In this document: in pieces, positions 1-11,789 of the stretch
Layout of the letters: every line of letters begins with the position of its first letter
Position numbering within the stretch: position 1 is the first letter of the stretch
Assembly: GCA_004794785.1 (NCBI GenBank)
Contig: SJOL01006495.1
Span: 371,680 to 435,679 of the forward strand
Origin: Opisthorchis felineus
Taxonomy: Eukaryota > Platyhelminthes > Trematoda > Opisthorchiida > Opisthorchiidae
Direction of reading: 5' to 3'
DNA length: 64,000 bases
Notes under the pieces: model-generated
Databases searched by the model: none
What the model saw: the letters and a program-made list of their open reading frames with translations, nothing else
Told to the model about the DNA's origin: nothing
Program-made: the position numbers and the translations under genes

Positions 1-250
1 ACCCTGTAGTTGCATGGAAACATCACAAATGAGAGATTCACCTGGAATCCAGCTGAATCTCTCGCAAAACCAAATTGATTTGCAAATGAGTGTACTTCTT
101 GAAAATAGTCCAATTTGGGTTCAAGTAGAACATAAGGTTGACGAAAACTCGGGGACTCCGCCTGCCTGATGCGCCCCAAAAAGGGCGAAACCGGTCGTGG
201 GCTGTCGAAGAATTTTCAGCAACCTTATGAGTAGTACATTACGCAAAATA
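1..250 (+). repeat. Dispersed repeat unit (copy 1) with hairpin and hammerhead motif
   Basis: A roughly 250-bp unit that recurs at 2821-3180 and 47755-48115. Shared blocks are the stretch around ggaaacatcacaaa (16-30), the hairpin at 31-63, the tract tttgcaaatgagtgta (79-94), gttgacgaaaactcgggga (137-155) and caaccttatgagtagt (220-235). The hairpin has perfect 10-base arms, gagagattca (31-40) and tgaatctctc (54-63), with an inner ctgga/tccag pair. The 10-mer accctgtagt stands at 1-10 and again at 251-260, which could be a target-site duplication. The left copy touches the window edge, so the true boundary is unseen. No protein is encoded. The unit looks like a non-autonomous retroelement or a terminal repeat of a larger element. 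Confidence 0.75.
160..202 (+). ncRNA. Hammerhead-ribozyme-like motif, copy 1
   Basis: The order of elements matches a type I hammerhead with minimal helix III. Helix I is gcctgc (160-165) paired with gtgggc (197-202), six pairs including two G-U. The core is ctgatgc (166-172). Helix II is gccc (173-176) paired with gggc (183-186). Then come gaaa (187-190), helix III as the self-complementary accggt (190-195), and C at 196 as the expected cleavage nucleotide. The invariant A9 of the CUGAUGA box is C here (172), so this copy is probably inactive or weak. Folding was by eye. Hammerheads of this short-helix-III kind are known from schistosome SINEs, Penelope-like elements and animal retrozymes. 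Confidence 0.7.
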
Positions 251-260
251 ACCCTGTAGT

Positions 261-1829
261 ACTTAAAAACGCTGTACAAACCAAAGGAATACTGGTTAAC
301 TGTCTGATGTGATGTCTATGGAACGATTAGTAAAAAGACGGAGACAACCCACTATTGGTTTTACGCTATCTAGGATTTACCGGTTAGGCCCCTGCCCCAA
401 AAGCTGAAAAATTCATTTCCTGGTCTAAATTGAGTGCTTATACCTTACGTTCTCAGTTTCTGGGTCTCTATTTCCGGCAGGTTTATCGTATAAACGAGCT
501 TAGTTTCATCCAGTTAATCTGTTTAGTTTTATATTGCATATGCCGCAGGTCAATAATCGGGACATCGAGAGTAGATATCTTGATCTTGGGACGGGAACGT
601 TTCCTAAACGTGGAAATGTCAACAAAATCTTTAGGACTGTCTTGTACATAGGATGCTTAGTATTTAGGCACTGAGAAATGCCCTTTGTCACCATTTTATA
701 GATACCAGCAAATAAGAAAGCTAACCTTGCAAATGAGTCCTAAAGCACATTGGAGCTGTTGTTTACTCCCGGGCAGTAAAGAACTTGAACCTTTTAAAGT
801 TTTGTCTCCGTGAGGACGCTTCAGTAGAATCCATGTTACACAGACATGTCTAAATGTCTAAATGTCTTCGGTTAATGCTCTCTAATCCCAAGCTTGACAA
901 GCACGTATCGATTGTTTCCTGTGATTTTGGTGTTGAAATGATTGGTCTTATTTGGTCAGAGTTACATGAAACTACAGTCTGTTCAGTTCAACTTACACAA
1001 AGCTCAGTACAGCTAGCCTGTGGTCATCTGCAACATTGAATCGAAGTTTCTTGTTTGACAGCAGAAATGACTTTATGCCATTCCATATTTTTTACGCAAA
1101 TGAATTGAGGCCAAGCAACAAGTCTTCATTTCTCAAGAATGCATTCCTTATTACCAAGTACAAAAGAGCGACGACTGAGCTTGATGATTAACGTCAAAAG
1201 ATTCAGTAAGGAGTTAAAATAAGTAAAGCAGCACGCCCCACATTTTTTCCCGACCTAAACCAGTATCAGAACTAAGACAAAGCTGTCGTTCAGTTGACTG
1301 CCGAAGTTTCATTATTGACGCGCGATCTGTGCTTGCAAAATTCTCGATAGCATTTGACCCTCAAGAAATGTCATTTTACGCTGGAGCTTCAACGGACTCA
1401 TAAATAGCATCAGCGCCTCAGCAATGAGTAAGTACCTGATGGCAGTTCCTGCTGTTTTAGCATAATATTTAGACTGCTAGTGAATTTAAAATCATCCCAT
1501 TTGTTTTCCGCCGTTTTTCAATTGATGCATGGTATTAATTGTTTTGAACGGATTCAACGGACACATACGATCTGGGTGCTTTCTATTCATACAAATTTGT
1601 TTGCCCATACGCATATATATATGGCACTGTGGCCGAACATGAAGCCAAGGGCTTTTGAACCGCTTAAAAACCCTCCACAATCGAGCCGACATAGAACAAC
1701 AACACGTAGCTAAACCTTGCCACTGATAAATACTAGGATATTGGCGAGCAACGGCATAGGAGGCAGTCAAAATTTACCAGTCTGCCTAAGCAATATGGCA
1801 TTACAATCGGAACCGTCATCTGCCACTCC
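261..1829. other. No recognisable gene
   Basis: Only short reading frames occur on both strands and none resembles a known family. A minus-strand frame of 92 codons (1492-1770) is open but unsupported. A small imperfect 8-bp tandem (atgtctaa, about three copies) lies at 846-868. Confidence 0.6.
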
Positions 1830-1879
1830 TATATATATATANATATATATATATATATATGCATATATATACATATATA
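1830..1879. repeat. AT dinucleotide microsatellite containing an ambiguous base
   Basis: An almost pure (AT)n tract, interrupted by gc and ac toward the right end. Base 1842 is reported as N, so the repeat length is probably uncertain in the assembly. Confidence 0.95.
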
Positions 1880-2043
1880 GCGTATTACTCCTGACCTTTA
1901 TAAGTATTTTGACAATGTTGCTTGATGTGCTGTAGATCACGGTCAACCTTGATCACTCAGTGAGCGAAATTTAGAGCTGAATATGTCTAAGCCTTCCTCC
2001 TTCTTTTTGATCTAGCATCTTTACAGATCAGCGTCGTAGAAAC

Positions 2044-2235
2044 GCAGTGACGAGATGATTCAGTGGTTACAGCGCGAATTCACCGATCTGAATTTCCATG
2101 ATTCGAACACGACCTCTGCCTCTTGACTTCCCCTGTCTAGGTTTGGGCAACCTGGCGGTATCCCAGCACTCGTGCTTTATTCTGGTAGCATAGCAACTAG
2201 GCACCAAAAGTTTGCTCCAGCTGAACGAACTATCT
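2044..2235 (+). repeat. tRNA-derived SINE
   Basis: The head (2044-2120) reads like a decayed tRNA gene. There is an A-box-like tgattcagtgg at 2056-2066 and a B-box-like gattcgaacac at 2100-2110, 44 bases apart, and the flanking gcagtgacgag resembles an acceptor stem. The tail (2121-2235) is unrelated to tRNA and contains gtttgggcaacctggcggta (2141-2160). I associate that body with SINEs of digenean flukes, from memory only. A related body fragment (cctgggcaaccgggaagtat) occurs near 31966. RNA polymerase III promoter boxes plus a non-tRNA body make this a SINE rather than a tRNA gene. Confidence 0.6.
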
Positions 2236-2820
2236 TAACAGATCACTCCGTAGTGAAACAAAATGGAGGCAATAACTAGCTGAACTTTATAGAAAAATGC
2301 ACGCTAAATACTTCTGGCTATTTGTAACCTTCTCCCAAATATATTCTATGATAAAAAATGCACATTTTTCCCGGTAGTTAATTTTTACCTGAAGTTCAGA
2401 AATATGGCATACTACTGATTTTTTTCACTTGGACCCATGGTCAAGAAAACTATTTCCAAATGATGCATTCAGAACGCATGATTAGTTTACATATTACTCA
2501 GGTACACGCTAGTTTGTTCTGATTTTATTCGCCAATCTCGAAAGGTCACATTATGTGCTTTGCTGGCTAACGCATCCGCCAATTCAACCGATATTTTGTA
2601 CTTAACTGTACGCCTTATTAATGGATGATTGAACATCCGCTGTAATATCCCGCAGCGCATTTCGTCACCGAATATAGCCGTAACATCCATTAAGAGAGAT
2701 GCCTCACTGATGCAAATCCTTTTGAAAAATCCTTGAAACTAAACACAAAAACCTCCACTTCTTATAAATAAGTCGGGTGATAGAGAAACTCCATTGAATT
2801 ATTTTTTACATTATCTACTA

Positions 2821-3180
2821 ATGCAATCCCAGCTCAGCTGTATGAATGCAAATGAATGTATTTGTCAAGTTCCCTGCAATTTGGGTTCAAGCAGAACATA
2901 AGCTTCTTGGACACTCAGGGACTAAGCTTACCTGATGAGCCGGATGAAGGGTGAAACCGGTCACGGGTTTTCATAGATTTCAGCAAGATGATGGGTAGTT
3001 TCTTTTGGGAAATCATACTGCGATATCTCGATTATCACACCAAAATGAAACATAAAGCTGCTCGGGTGCAGCATCTTTATCTCAAGAATGTCATAAACGA
3101 GGGATTTATCTGCGATTCAACTGAATCTCGCCTGTTAACCTAATCGGATTGAAAGCAAGTGTAATTGTCAAAAATAACTT
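2821..3180 (+). repeat. Dispersed repeat unit (copy 2), partly tandem
   Basis: The first part (2821-3000) aligns with copy 1 through tgcaaatgaatgtatttgtc, caatttgggttcaagcagaa and the hammerhead block. A second partial unit (about 3095-3180) restarts with the degenerate hairpin (cgagggatt and aatctcg arms) and the block gattgaaagcaagtgtaatt. The order is therefore unit, spacer, beginning of next unit, a partial head-to-tail arrangement. It is more diverged than copy 1. Confidence 0.6.
2924..2970 (+). ncRNA. Hammerhead-ribozyme-like motif, copy 2 (intact core)
   Basis: The catalytic core is canonical: ctgatga (2932-2938), gaaa (2953-2956), the short self-complementary helix III accggt (2956-2961) and cleavage C at 2962. 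Helix II is g-c-c (2939-2941) against g-g-t (2950-2952). Helix I is weakened. The two innermost positions (2930-2931 against 2963-2964) do not pair, followed by six pairs of which three are G-U. Relative to copy 1 the helix I losses look like C/T and G/A transitions at former CpG sites. Copy 1 has the better helix I and copy 2 the better core, so both probably derive from one functional ancestor. Confidence 0.6.
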
Positions 3181-3189
3181 TCCGTACAT

Positions 3190-6100
3190 ACATTAATTTC
3201 AGATAATTTGAACTCAATCTTTTTTGACGAAGTAAACTATTGGGACGTATTTTATACTTTCTACTGTCTTAGTACAGATTCGGGTTTCTATACATTTCAA
3301 GTAACGCCATCGCCCAATTTGTGTTTGGTGAAATTTGACGACTGGTGCTCCTTTTAAAAAAGTACTGTTAGCTGGTAAAAAGTCCTGTACTTCAGACGAA
3401 ACAACTAGTCTGGGCACACATCACTGTTCTTCTGCTTACAACATATGTTCGCTCAAAGCACCTGACTGCAAACCAAATAGTGATTTCATTACATTGGTCG
3501 TAAAACGCACTGAAGTATAACTCATGTGCGTATGTGCGTGCAGACTGATGGTACTCACCTGATGATGATTTCACAAATTTCCTTGACTTCTGAGCTATTC
3601 GCACTGCCATTTAACTATGTCTATATATCTCAGACGTCCCAGCGTAAAAATTTTAGTGCTTTAGTCTTGGATAATCTGGCTGGGATGTTGGACAATCTAG
3701 CAAATGTGTTTTGTCAGAAAACTTTCTATCACTCTGCATTTCGGAAAAACACTTCAGCGTCTTTGAAGAGTGAATTTGGTTACACCTGTCGCGGGTTTGG
3801 AATGGAAAAGGCCGAGCCTAATTTAAGCTTAAAACTTCCTCGGACGTTAAACCCTAACAGGCTAAAGCCCGAACGATTAGAATGTTCTTGTCATCGCATT
3901 TAGTGGTTTGCAGGCCCCTAAATTCACACTTGATCCCTGTAGTGATGGTCAAGTAGCAAAACTGACTAGAAAATTATTTTCTGCCCAGATGCTTCTTGTT
4001 GGCTTTCATTTCTTGAGATTTCATGATTCTTCCACTAAAACCGAGTCACTATTGGTTCAAAATTCCATACTTAGACGTATCCTTGTCGGACGAAAATTTT
4101 TAGTTAGCGCTTGATGCCGGCTAGATTGGGGTTCTTTGCGACCAATTGTAATCATAAGTGAAAGAACGACTAGAAAGCCAAAGCAACAGTTGGATAAATG
4201 TTAGGAGTTAGAAAACGAATAGTTCCTAACATACACTGAGAGTCGAAACTGGATAATTGTTTTATAGGCTCTGAGTGATCGTGAAATTTAGCAAGGCTTG
4301 GAGATTACTATATTTGCTGCCACTGTTTAGGAACAGAACAGTGGAAAATATTTCAGTGCATGTTGGCTGCCTAAGTAGTGATGATTTTTGCCGAACAAAA
4401 TGAATGGCTTATTGAATGTTATTCGAAAGTTTACAGGTCGCAAACTGTGGTGCGGTGCAGATTGGCTGCAGCGTTACATCGCAGTGAAACACATCATTTC
4501 TGTAAGTATCACATCTTCAAACGTGACCATTAAGTGGTATTTTGCCACTACCTCTTTGAATTAATCTTCTATCATTCTTAAACATCGTTTAGTCTAACGA
4601 AAACTGTTACTGAGAATTCTTCAACAAAATTTGTAACCTACTAATTTTTCATGATTGTGCAGAGAAGTTGCTTCCTAGTTCCAAACGTCCCTTCAACACA
4701 AGTCCATTACACGTCATTATAACGTAACTAGTGAACGCCAAAAGATCGACCATCAATTAACGGCTCTGTATGATACGGTTTTCCGTGGATCCAAAATGGT
4801 ATTGCCTTTAAAAATCTAACCGAGTACCAAGCACATTGGTTGGACATTATCGAGTCAGCATGTGACTATTTACAACCAGTCAGACTGTCCTGGACTTGTC
4901 AACCCATACTGAAATCAAATATTATTTTCTGGTCATAAATCTTTTGTAACTTTCAGGCATTTTCTGAGTTAGAAGTCACCACATACGGAAATGATCAACT
5001 CGCCAAGGCTTTTTTGTGTCTGGCCTTCCGAAAACCTCGTACATATTTCTGTTGAACAGCACTAGATCGTTTTTATATTTACAGTGTTTATTCCCCATCT
5101 TCCTAAAAGACATCCCGACGGTTACTTTTTACTTACATTGGTGTGAAGAATCCTGAAGAGAAGTGACCTTACACAATTTTTTACTGGTTAGTTATCCCGC
5201 TTACGCGACCTTTAGTGGTGACAAACGGCCAGCCTTGCTATGCTGTAGAGAAGCGCCCTTTTCGGTGTGCTACAAGTACATGTTTGGCCGTTTTGCAGCC
5301 AATCGTCCGACAGTACGAATTTAATCAAGGCTAGCACAAACTGTAAACCACCATGCTAGGTGCAACAGGGCACCCAGCGACTGGAATGATCAGGATTTCA
5401 TGTGCATTATTACGTTGCCTGGCCATGTCAGCGTTTTATCGACCTACAGGAAGCATGACTGTGCACCACACAAAAGCACAGTGACCAGTTGCCTAATTTA
5501 CTCCACTGAATAATCTTCTACTTAAGCCGTAATAGACGGTCATTAGGAATAAAACGATAATTGATTGCAACTCAGGCAAGCAAAGTTGACAGTTTTGTGT
5601 TCTCTTGCTTCAAAAACTGGTTCCTCTCAGAGACGAAAGCTGATCTCCGCATAATAAACAATAGTTTCAGGATGCCAGCCAAAACTAGGTGGTAAACTCA
5701 GTGGAGCTACTTTGTTCGTAAAAACATTTGTAGCAATCCTCCATAACCACTGGGGCTTTGTTAATCACACTAAGCGTTGTGGTTTAATAGATAGTTTTCT
5801 GAGCACGCAACAGTTCTGTTTTCATCCAAAAAGAATCAACATAAAAACAGGTACTGGTGAAATGAAACAGATCAGTCGTTGGATCAGTCAGCTGAACCTT
5901 CTTCTGGATTTTTAAATTGTTTGCTGGTTATACTTGCGGGAACAAACTTTAACAAAACGTCAGACTCATCCTATCCACTCCTATACAAGTTCACATAATC
6001 TGTAGCTTTATTTATTTTATCACTACATTTTGGTGTCCAGCTACATGGGAGCAGCCTGATTTCCATCATGTATTAGGATGTGCTCTTTTTGTGCTCATCC

Positions 6101-7734
6101 GTTCAGCATATTTCATCTTTTGTGCAGTGTTACTCGTCTACCAAGATAGAGTTTATTGCCCAGCTACTTAATCTTCAAGCGCCTACTGATATATGTAACA
6201 CGATGACCGATATTTATCGCAGTTTAGTATGCTACATGCTGCTTAGATGCCAAGTACGGATAAATGGTTCACGACCGTCCAGGAAAAACCTAGCTGCTTT
6301 GAGGGGGAAGTAAATAGCACTCGTTTAAGTTCAACTCGGGATCGACGAGCATGGAAAACTGAAACGGATAGATTTAAGAGGACTTTTTCGAAAATTTGCT
6401 GCTATTAAATGTATCTGCAGTAGGCAATATAGCCTCTAGAAAGATGAAAGTGTCGATTCATCCTAGAGATTACCATACCATCAGAAACCACTACTACGCT
6501 ACCGTTCTGTCGATCAACTTTTCATGTGAGAGAAAACCGCCCACTAGATGAAAAAAGGAAGAAAACCGCAGCAGTTTTTAATAAAATCACGTAATTTTGC
6601 ATAGGCTTGTTCATCAAAACTAAAGCCCAGACTTTAGAAAATGAGCCATAATGGAACAGTTTCAGAGCAACGGTCATGAGTATGGTGCTGTTCACCGCTC
6701 AGAGCATTTCTTCCAAAGCTGCCCTCCATGTACCTCAAAAAACCAGACAAATATACCACAACATAAATTGGAAACAAAACAACGAATGATTAAGTATGGT
6801 TAACTGCCCTTATGTTTCCCTGCTTAGCCTTTTCCTGACCAGTCCCTCAGCTGGAATAATACACAGAAGCCAACTATTCATTTCTGGAGGAACAAAATAA
6901 CAGAGGTATGCAGTTACCTGATCATAGTAGTAGAAACCACCTTCAAAAAACGCAACCAAACCTTCCTCTGTGTTAGCGAACATGACTACAAATGCTACAT
7001 GGTCGCAAGTCCACTCTTCATAGGGCTTTATCAAACCATTAGCAGAATGAACGACCTGCTGAGTGGTTGGCGGCTGGTCGAAGACGAAAATTTATTGATC
7101 AAAAATTTTAATAGAACTATCCAAACTAAGCCTGAAAATTAATGACGGTATCAAAGACAGGGTACTTTGGGGGCTAACATATGTGACATGGTTACAATAC
7201 AGATGAACAGAAGCATCGGTGTTATTCCACCTGGGTGGCATAATTGGGATGGTTTTAAACAAATTAAAGTCGATTCTATCTAACATCTTGGTACCTGTGG
7301 GCTTGATTGGGCAAAATTAATGTCCGCCTAGATTTAAGGAAATTTTTTGTTCAGAAAAATTCAGTTTTATTTGGGCAAACTGCCTTGAGATTCACCCGCG
7401 AATGCAAAATGTTTAACTCTGTTATATTCCTATTATCAAAATATGCCCACCCATATGTAAGTAGTCTGCACTGCCACTTTCACGCCTCTGTTGAATTTTA
7501 TTTAGAATACTGATAATCTTGATATGTTTTCCCCGCATATTATACGGCCGTCCTCGATTACGGCTAAAGTAAAGTCGCACCGGATTCACACTTTTGGAGG
7601 TAATTGATCTTTTACTAAGTTCCGGTTAGTCTATTTGACCGTGGTCCATGATAGTGAAATTCAGCACTATAAAAATGTTTTGAAGCAAAAATAAGTAAAT
7701 TGAACTCTTGCGAACTGCAAGTGGAACACTCCAC
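3190..7734. other. No recognisable gene
   Basis: Reading frames are short and lack family features. The longest is a plus-strand frame at 3526-3903 (125 codons), followed by another at 3908-4114 in a different frame. I recognise neither, and I see no convincing splice context or repeats. Confidence 0.55.
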
Positions 7735-7735
7735 T

Positions 7736-7757
7736 ATCATCATCATTATCATCATCA
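7736..7757. repeat. ATC trinucleotide microsatellite
   Basis: About seven imperfect ATC units with one ATT interruption. Confidence 0.9.
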
Positions 7758-10700
7758 AACACAGAAACATCAGTGTTTACACTGAGGCTTCACTACTGTA
7801 CAGCAACAAAGTTCATCAGAAAATTTAAAGACAGTGAAAAGAAAAGAAAAGAGTGGGTAAAAAAAGGAACCTGGTGATGGCATGTTGCAGGTATTCTGAA
7901 GTACGTACACCTCCAAAGGCTATATCAGAAATTCTGGAAGGAAACTAACAAAACGAATGCCACTGACATCGACGAGCCGCCATTCCTTTCAACTTCCCCA
8001 TTCAAGCGCTCGACGGGTCACGGGGACCCCATCCTGCAAGGGGTGCTGTACCAACAACACTCAAACTCTTCTTTGTCCCTATCATAATCATCTACCAAGC
8101 CATATATGGTCCACCTCGTGGTTTGCTCCATTCTGAAGGAGGCACAGAGGACAACGTGCTTCTCGGTAGACGATGTTTCGGCGTGTGTAGTACACGGCCG
8201 AACCACCGCAGTTGAAGATTCTGGATGTATTCTGCAACTTAAGCACATACTGCCCAAACGAATAACTTGATCAGACACTTCCATCAGAGCTAATGTATGT
8301 AAAATTCTCCACAGCCTCCAACGATTCTCCTTGAAATGTAAAGGACCGGAACATAGACTACACATTATGAAGCATTACTCTGCACTTTGAAGGTATAACC
8401 CGCATGCCAAAAGCATTAACTGTGTACCATAGACCAATGAATGTTTGCAGTTGTTTCGGTGAGAAATAAAAAACCTGAAGTATTTGAAACCACGTTTGAT
8501 ATTTTGGATTTACTTCATTCAACGGTGCACAGACGATGGTAAGCCGACTGCAAAGTTCGGTGAACAGACCGACTGCCACTTGATCAGCAGCAAACAAGTG
8601 CATCGGAACTACAAATATTTTGATACTTTGAGAACAACATACAGCCCTTTGATGCGGAGGTAAGCCACGCATTCCTTTTTAAAATGAATCAGTCACCGGT
8701 TTCCTCTTAAATGGTGCACTTTTCGTATGGTGATATGGTGAACATGCAATGGCACAAATAACTCAACACATTTCCTGACCTGTAAAAAATTAAGACTCCC
8801 ATGTTTTATCCCTTGTTACATGGACTACTTAGGCTAACTAAACAGTTGACTGAAATCGTCTTTATAATCAAAATCGGCCGCTTTGGCTGCCAGACATTTA
8901 GTAACTTTGGACAGCTGCTGTGTGATAAACAGCCTGATCAACAGCCAAGTAAAGTGAATGATCCGCATCCTGATAAATCATAATGATTAAAATATTCTAG
9001 GCTGTTGTAGTTGAAACAGGGTTATAGCTGTAACGCCTTGGAATGTCCCGCAGTTAATTTCGATTAAGTCAACATCATGTCTTGTCAGTGGCCCTTAATT
9101 TTGCCACTCCTTAAAGACACATCCCGACTCGATGGTACGGAAAACTTCATGGAGAATAAGCGTTCATTCGAATATCAGATGAAGGTATTTCTGAACACGA
9201 AGTCTCTTAAGCTACGCTACAAGCATCTTTCGGTTCTCCAGTTCAAACAGATATTGAGAGGCTGGTTTCCTGAAAACATGTTTGATTTCTTACTTTGATG
9301 TTTCTGACAAACAAGTCTCCTTAGCATAACAATTAAATAACTATTTCGCTTGTGGTGCTGGTGATTATCCAATTCGATAATGCGGCGCCGTCATATACCA
9401 ACGGCTAAATCAACTAATCAGGAATCAGTAGAAATTACTAAATTGCTTATTTACTATGAGAAGTTCAGAAAACGTTGCTCTCTCCATCCAAAATGTCGGA
9501 TTACGACATCTGAATCCACTATGCTGTGTTTATCTTTAAACTTTTCATGTAAATAGTCCATTGCTGTGAACGATTTCATGATTCTAACTTTCATGCATGT
9601 CAATATTTTGATTCATTTGAAGTCTTTTCCGACGGCTGTGAGCCACCCGTTTAGGAAAATTTAGAAATGATGTATACATTTGGTAATGTTCCCAATATTC
9701 ATAGTTCACTAAAATCCTCCCTCAGAGTCCTGTAAATTGTTGGTGTTGATAATCATTGGAGTATTCTGTTTACGTCTAACGAACCTTCCTGAAGATCGGA
9801 GTTTACATTTTCCGAGATAAATCCCTATTCATTTTGTGAATATTAGTCGAAAGCATTCACGTAATTATCCAGGCTCTGGATTAGATTTTTAACATATCCC
9901 TCCAAAACAAAGCATTCAAAAGCTTTATCGGCATATTGGTAATTTGTCTTATTTCCGTATCTCGTATTTCTACGTAAAACAAATCTGACAAATCCACTTG
10001 AGACTGGATTTTCAGACAGTCAGGAAATCTATTAGGTGCCGAGTGTCTATGACATTTTTCTATCGCAGGATGTCGCATTCGGAACTATTCACTTCGGGAG
10101 AGAAATGGTCAGCTTGTGTTTTGTGCAATCCATCCAACGTGTACACGAAATATTCGAAGTTTCCGCGACCTCTGCGTACGGAAGCGTACCGGAAATTAGG
10201 AAATCAATGCGACTAACTTGTGGTCAGGTCGACAGCAACGTGGATAGGCAGTGAACTACGAGAACTCATTTGGCAAGGTACAAATATTAGGCGTCGTTCA
10301 GCACGGTAGCGCGGGTTATTCTAAGATTCCTTGATATCTGAATTCTCGGATAACAGTTTTTACCCCGTTAACCACATAGCTCGCAAACCGAAGCTTTTGG
10401 AAAATGTTATATTTTATAAGCCGAAGCGCAATTTCTGCTCTCAATTCCTGAGCCAAGTTAAGGAATCCTTGGATAGACCTAATAACTGACCAGCTCGCAA
10501 CTTGCAATTATCCAAGTAAAATGAATAATTATCGGCTTTTTAAGTAAAATCAAACAGTTCAGTTTAAAATATCAAAAGATAATAGCAGAATGTAAGTAAG
10601 CTTTCAAATACTGTATAAACATAAACATTATTTATAGTGTGTTCTTTTAGTAACCCGTGGGTATTATCACTTTTAAAAATAAATGCTGATCAGAAAGCTT

Positions 10701-10811
10701 CCGGTCCCACGGAAGATTGCAAACATTTATGATATACTAAGCAAAAGCAAAATTTTGAGGATAAATGAATACATTCACCAAGAGACACATCCGCATCAAC
10801 AAATCACTAAA
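7758..10811. other. No recognisable gene
   Basis: Frames up to 115 codons (minus strand, 8018-8365) are open but resemble nothing I know. No repeats of note were seen. Confidence 0.55.
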
Positions 10812-11122
10812 TTCGAAAAATGACGAAGGATGCTGAGAAGTTTTTCAGCATAGGTTGGCTTTACGCACAAGGTGGAATCTCAAATAAAAATTATCAAATT
10901 TCACCACACAACGATGACCCAATAAGTAGCTTAGCGGAAGAGTAATTTCACATGACGGATGAAAATTCCTTCGAAAAATGACGAAGGATGCTGAGAAGTT
11001 TTTCAGCATAGGTTGGCTTTACGCACAAGGTGGAATCTCAAATAAAAATTATCAAATTTCACAACGATGACCCAATAAGTAGCTTAGCGGAAGAGTAATT
11101 TCACATGACGGATGAAAATTCC
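10812..11122. repeat. 158-bp tandem duplication
   Basis: Two head-to-tail copies abut at 10970. Copy 1 is 10812-10969 (158 bp) and copy 2 is 10970-11122 (153 bp). The copies are essentially identical except for a 5-bp deletion in copy 2, where tttcaccacacaacg becomes tttcacaacg. The near-identity marks a recent duplication or the start of a satellite array. No coding function is apparent. Confidence 0.95.
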
Positions 11123-11234
11123 TTCTGGGAAATAGTCACTCGAGGAACTAGTCAGTACTTGACCACGTGATGTGGGTTCCGTGAGTGAAGGATGAGTAGC
11201 GCTATATCTTGTCTAAGTGAGAGTTAATCACGCT

Positions 11235-11545
11235 GTCTACCAGCCGCTCTTGGTTGGACGGTTAAATGTCTAAACTACTGACCGAAAAATCGCGTGTTCT
11301 AGACCCTGGATTTTCGCGAGGTGAATACTACTGATGACTTCCGATAAGGGTGGAAGGGCCGCACCGTTCTCCTGTTTTCCAGTACAGCTGGCTTCACAAT
11401 TGAAAATAACCGTGGGTTTTTCAGATTCTTTTTTGAGGATTGGATGCCTCACTGGACTGCAATAAAGTGGTCCAAACGGCAGTGTTTGAATTCCAGTTGA
11501 CTTTTCTCTTAATCCAATGTTTTCCCCTTTCCATGCCCTCCTTCT
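11235..11545 (+). repeat. Possible second tRNA-like SINE
   Basis: The block ggttggacggttaaatgtct (near 11251) followed by cgcgtgttctagaccctgg (near 11291) resembles the D-arm and T-arm of a tRNA-like SINE head, with A-box-like and degenerate B-box-like spacing. The following 230 bp could be the body. The minus strand is open for 92 codons (11270-11548), without a recognised product. Evidence is weaker than for the SINE at 2044. Confidence 0.35.
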
Positions 11546-11789
11546 CAATTTTCTTGTTTCTCAGCCCTCTTTAGTCAGTTTTTTTCTTTTTCATATTTTG
11601 CTTTTAAGGTTGTCCCTTCACTTTTACGCCAGCTAGATACCCGAGGAAAGCCTTTCGCGCGATGTTCTATGTTCCCCCATAGACTGTAATCCCACCAGTA
11701 ACAATACGTTTGCCGCTATAAGATCACAATAAGTTTTACATTCCCTAAGAACAATAGTTACAAAACCAACAAAGGAACCGTCATTAACT

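Noticed and set aside
3526..3903. 125-codon plus-strand open frame as a gene
   Set aside because: No family features, splice context or codon evidence; frames of this length occur by chance several times in 64 kb.
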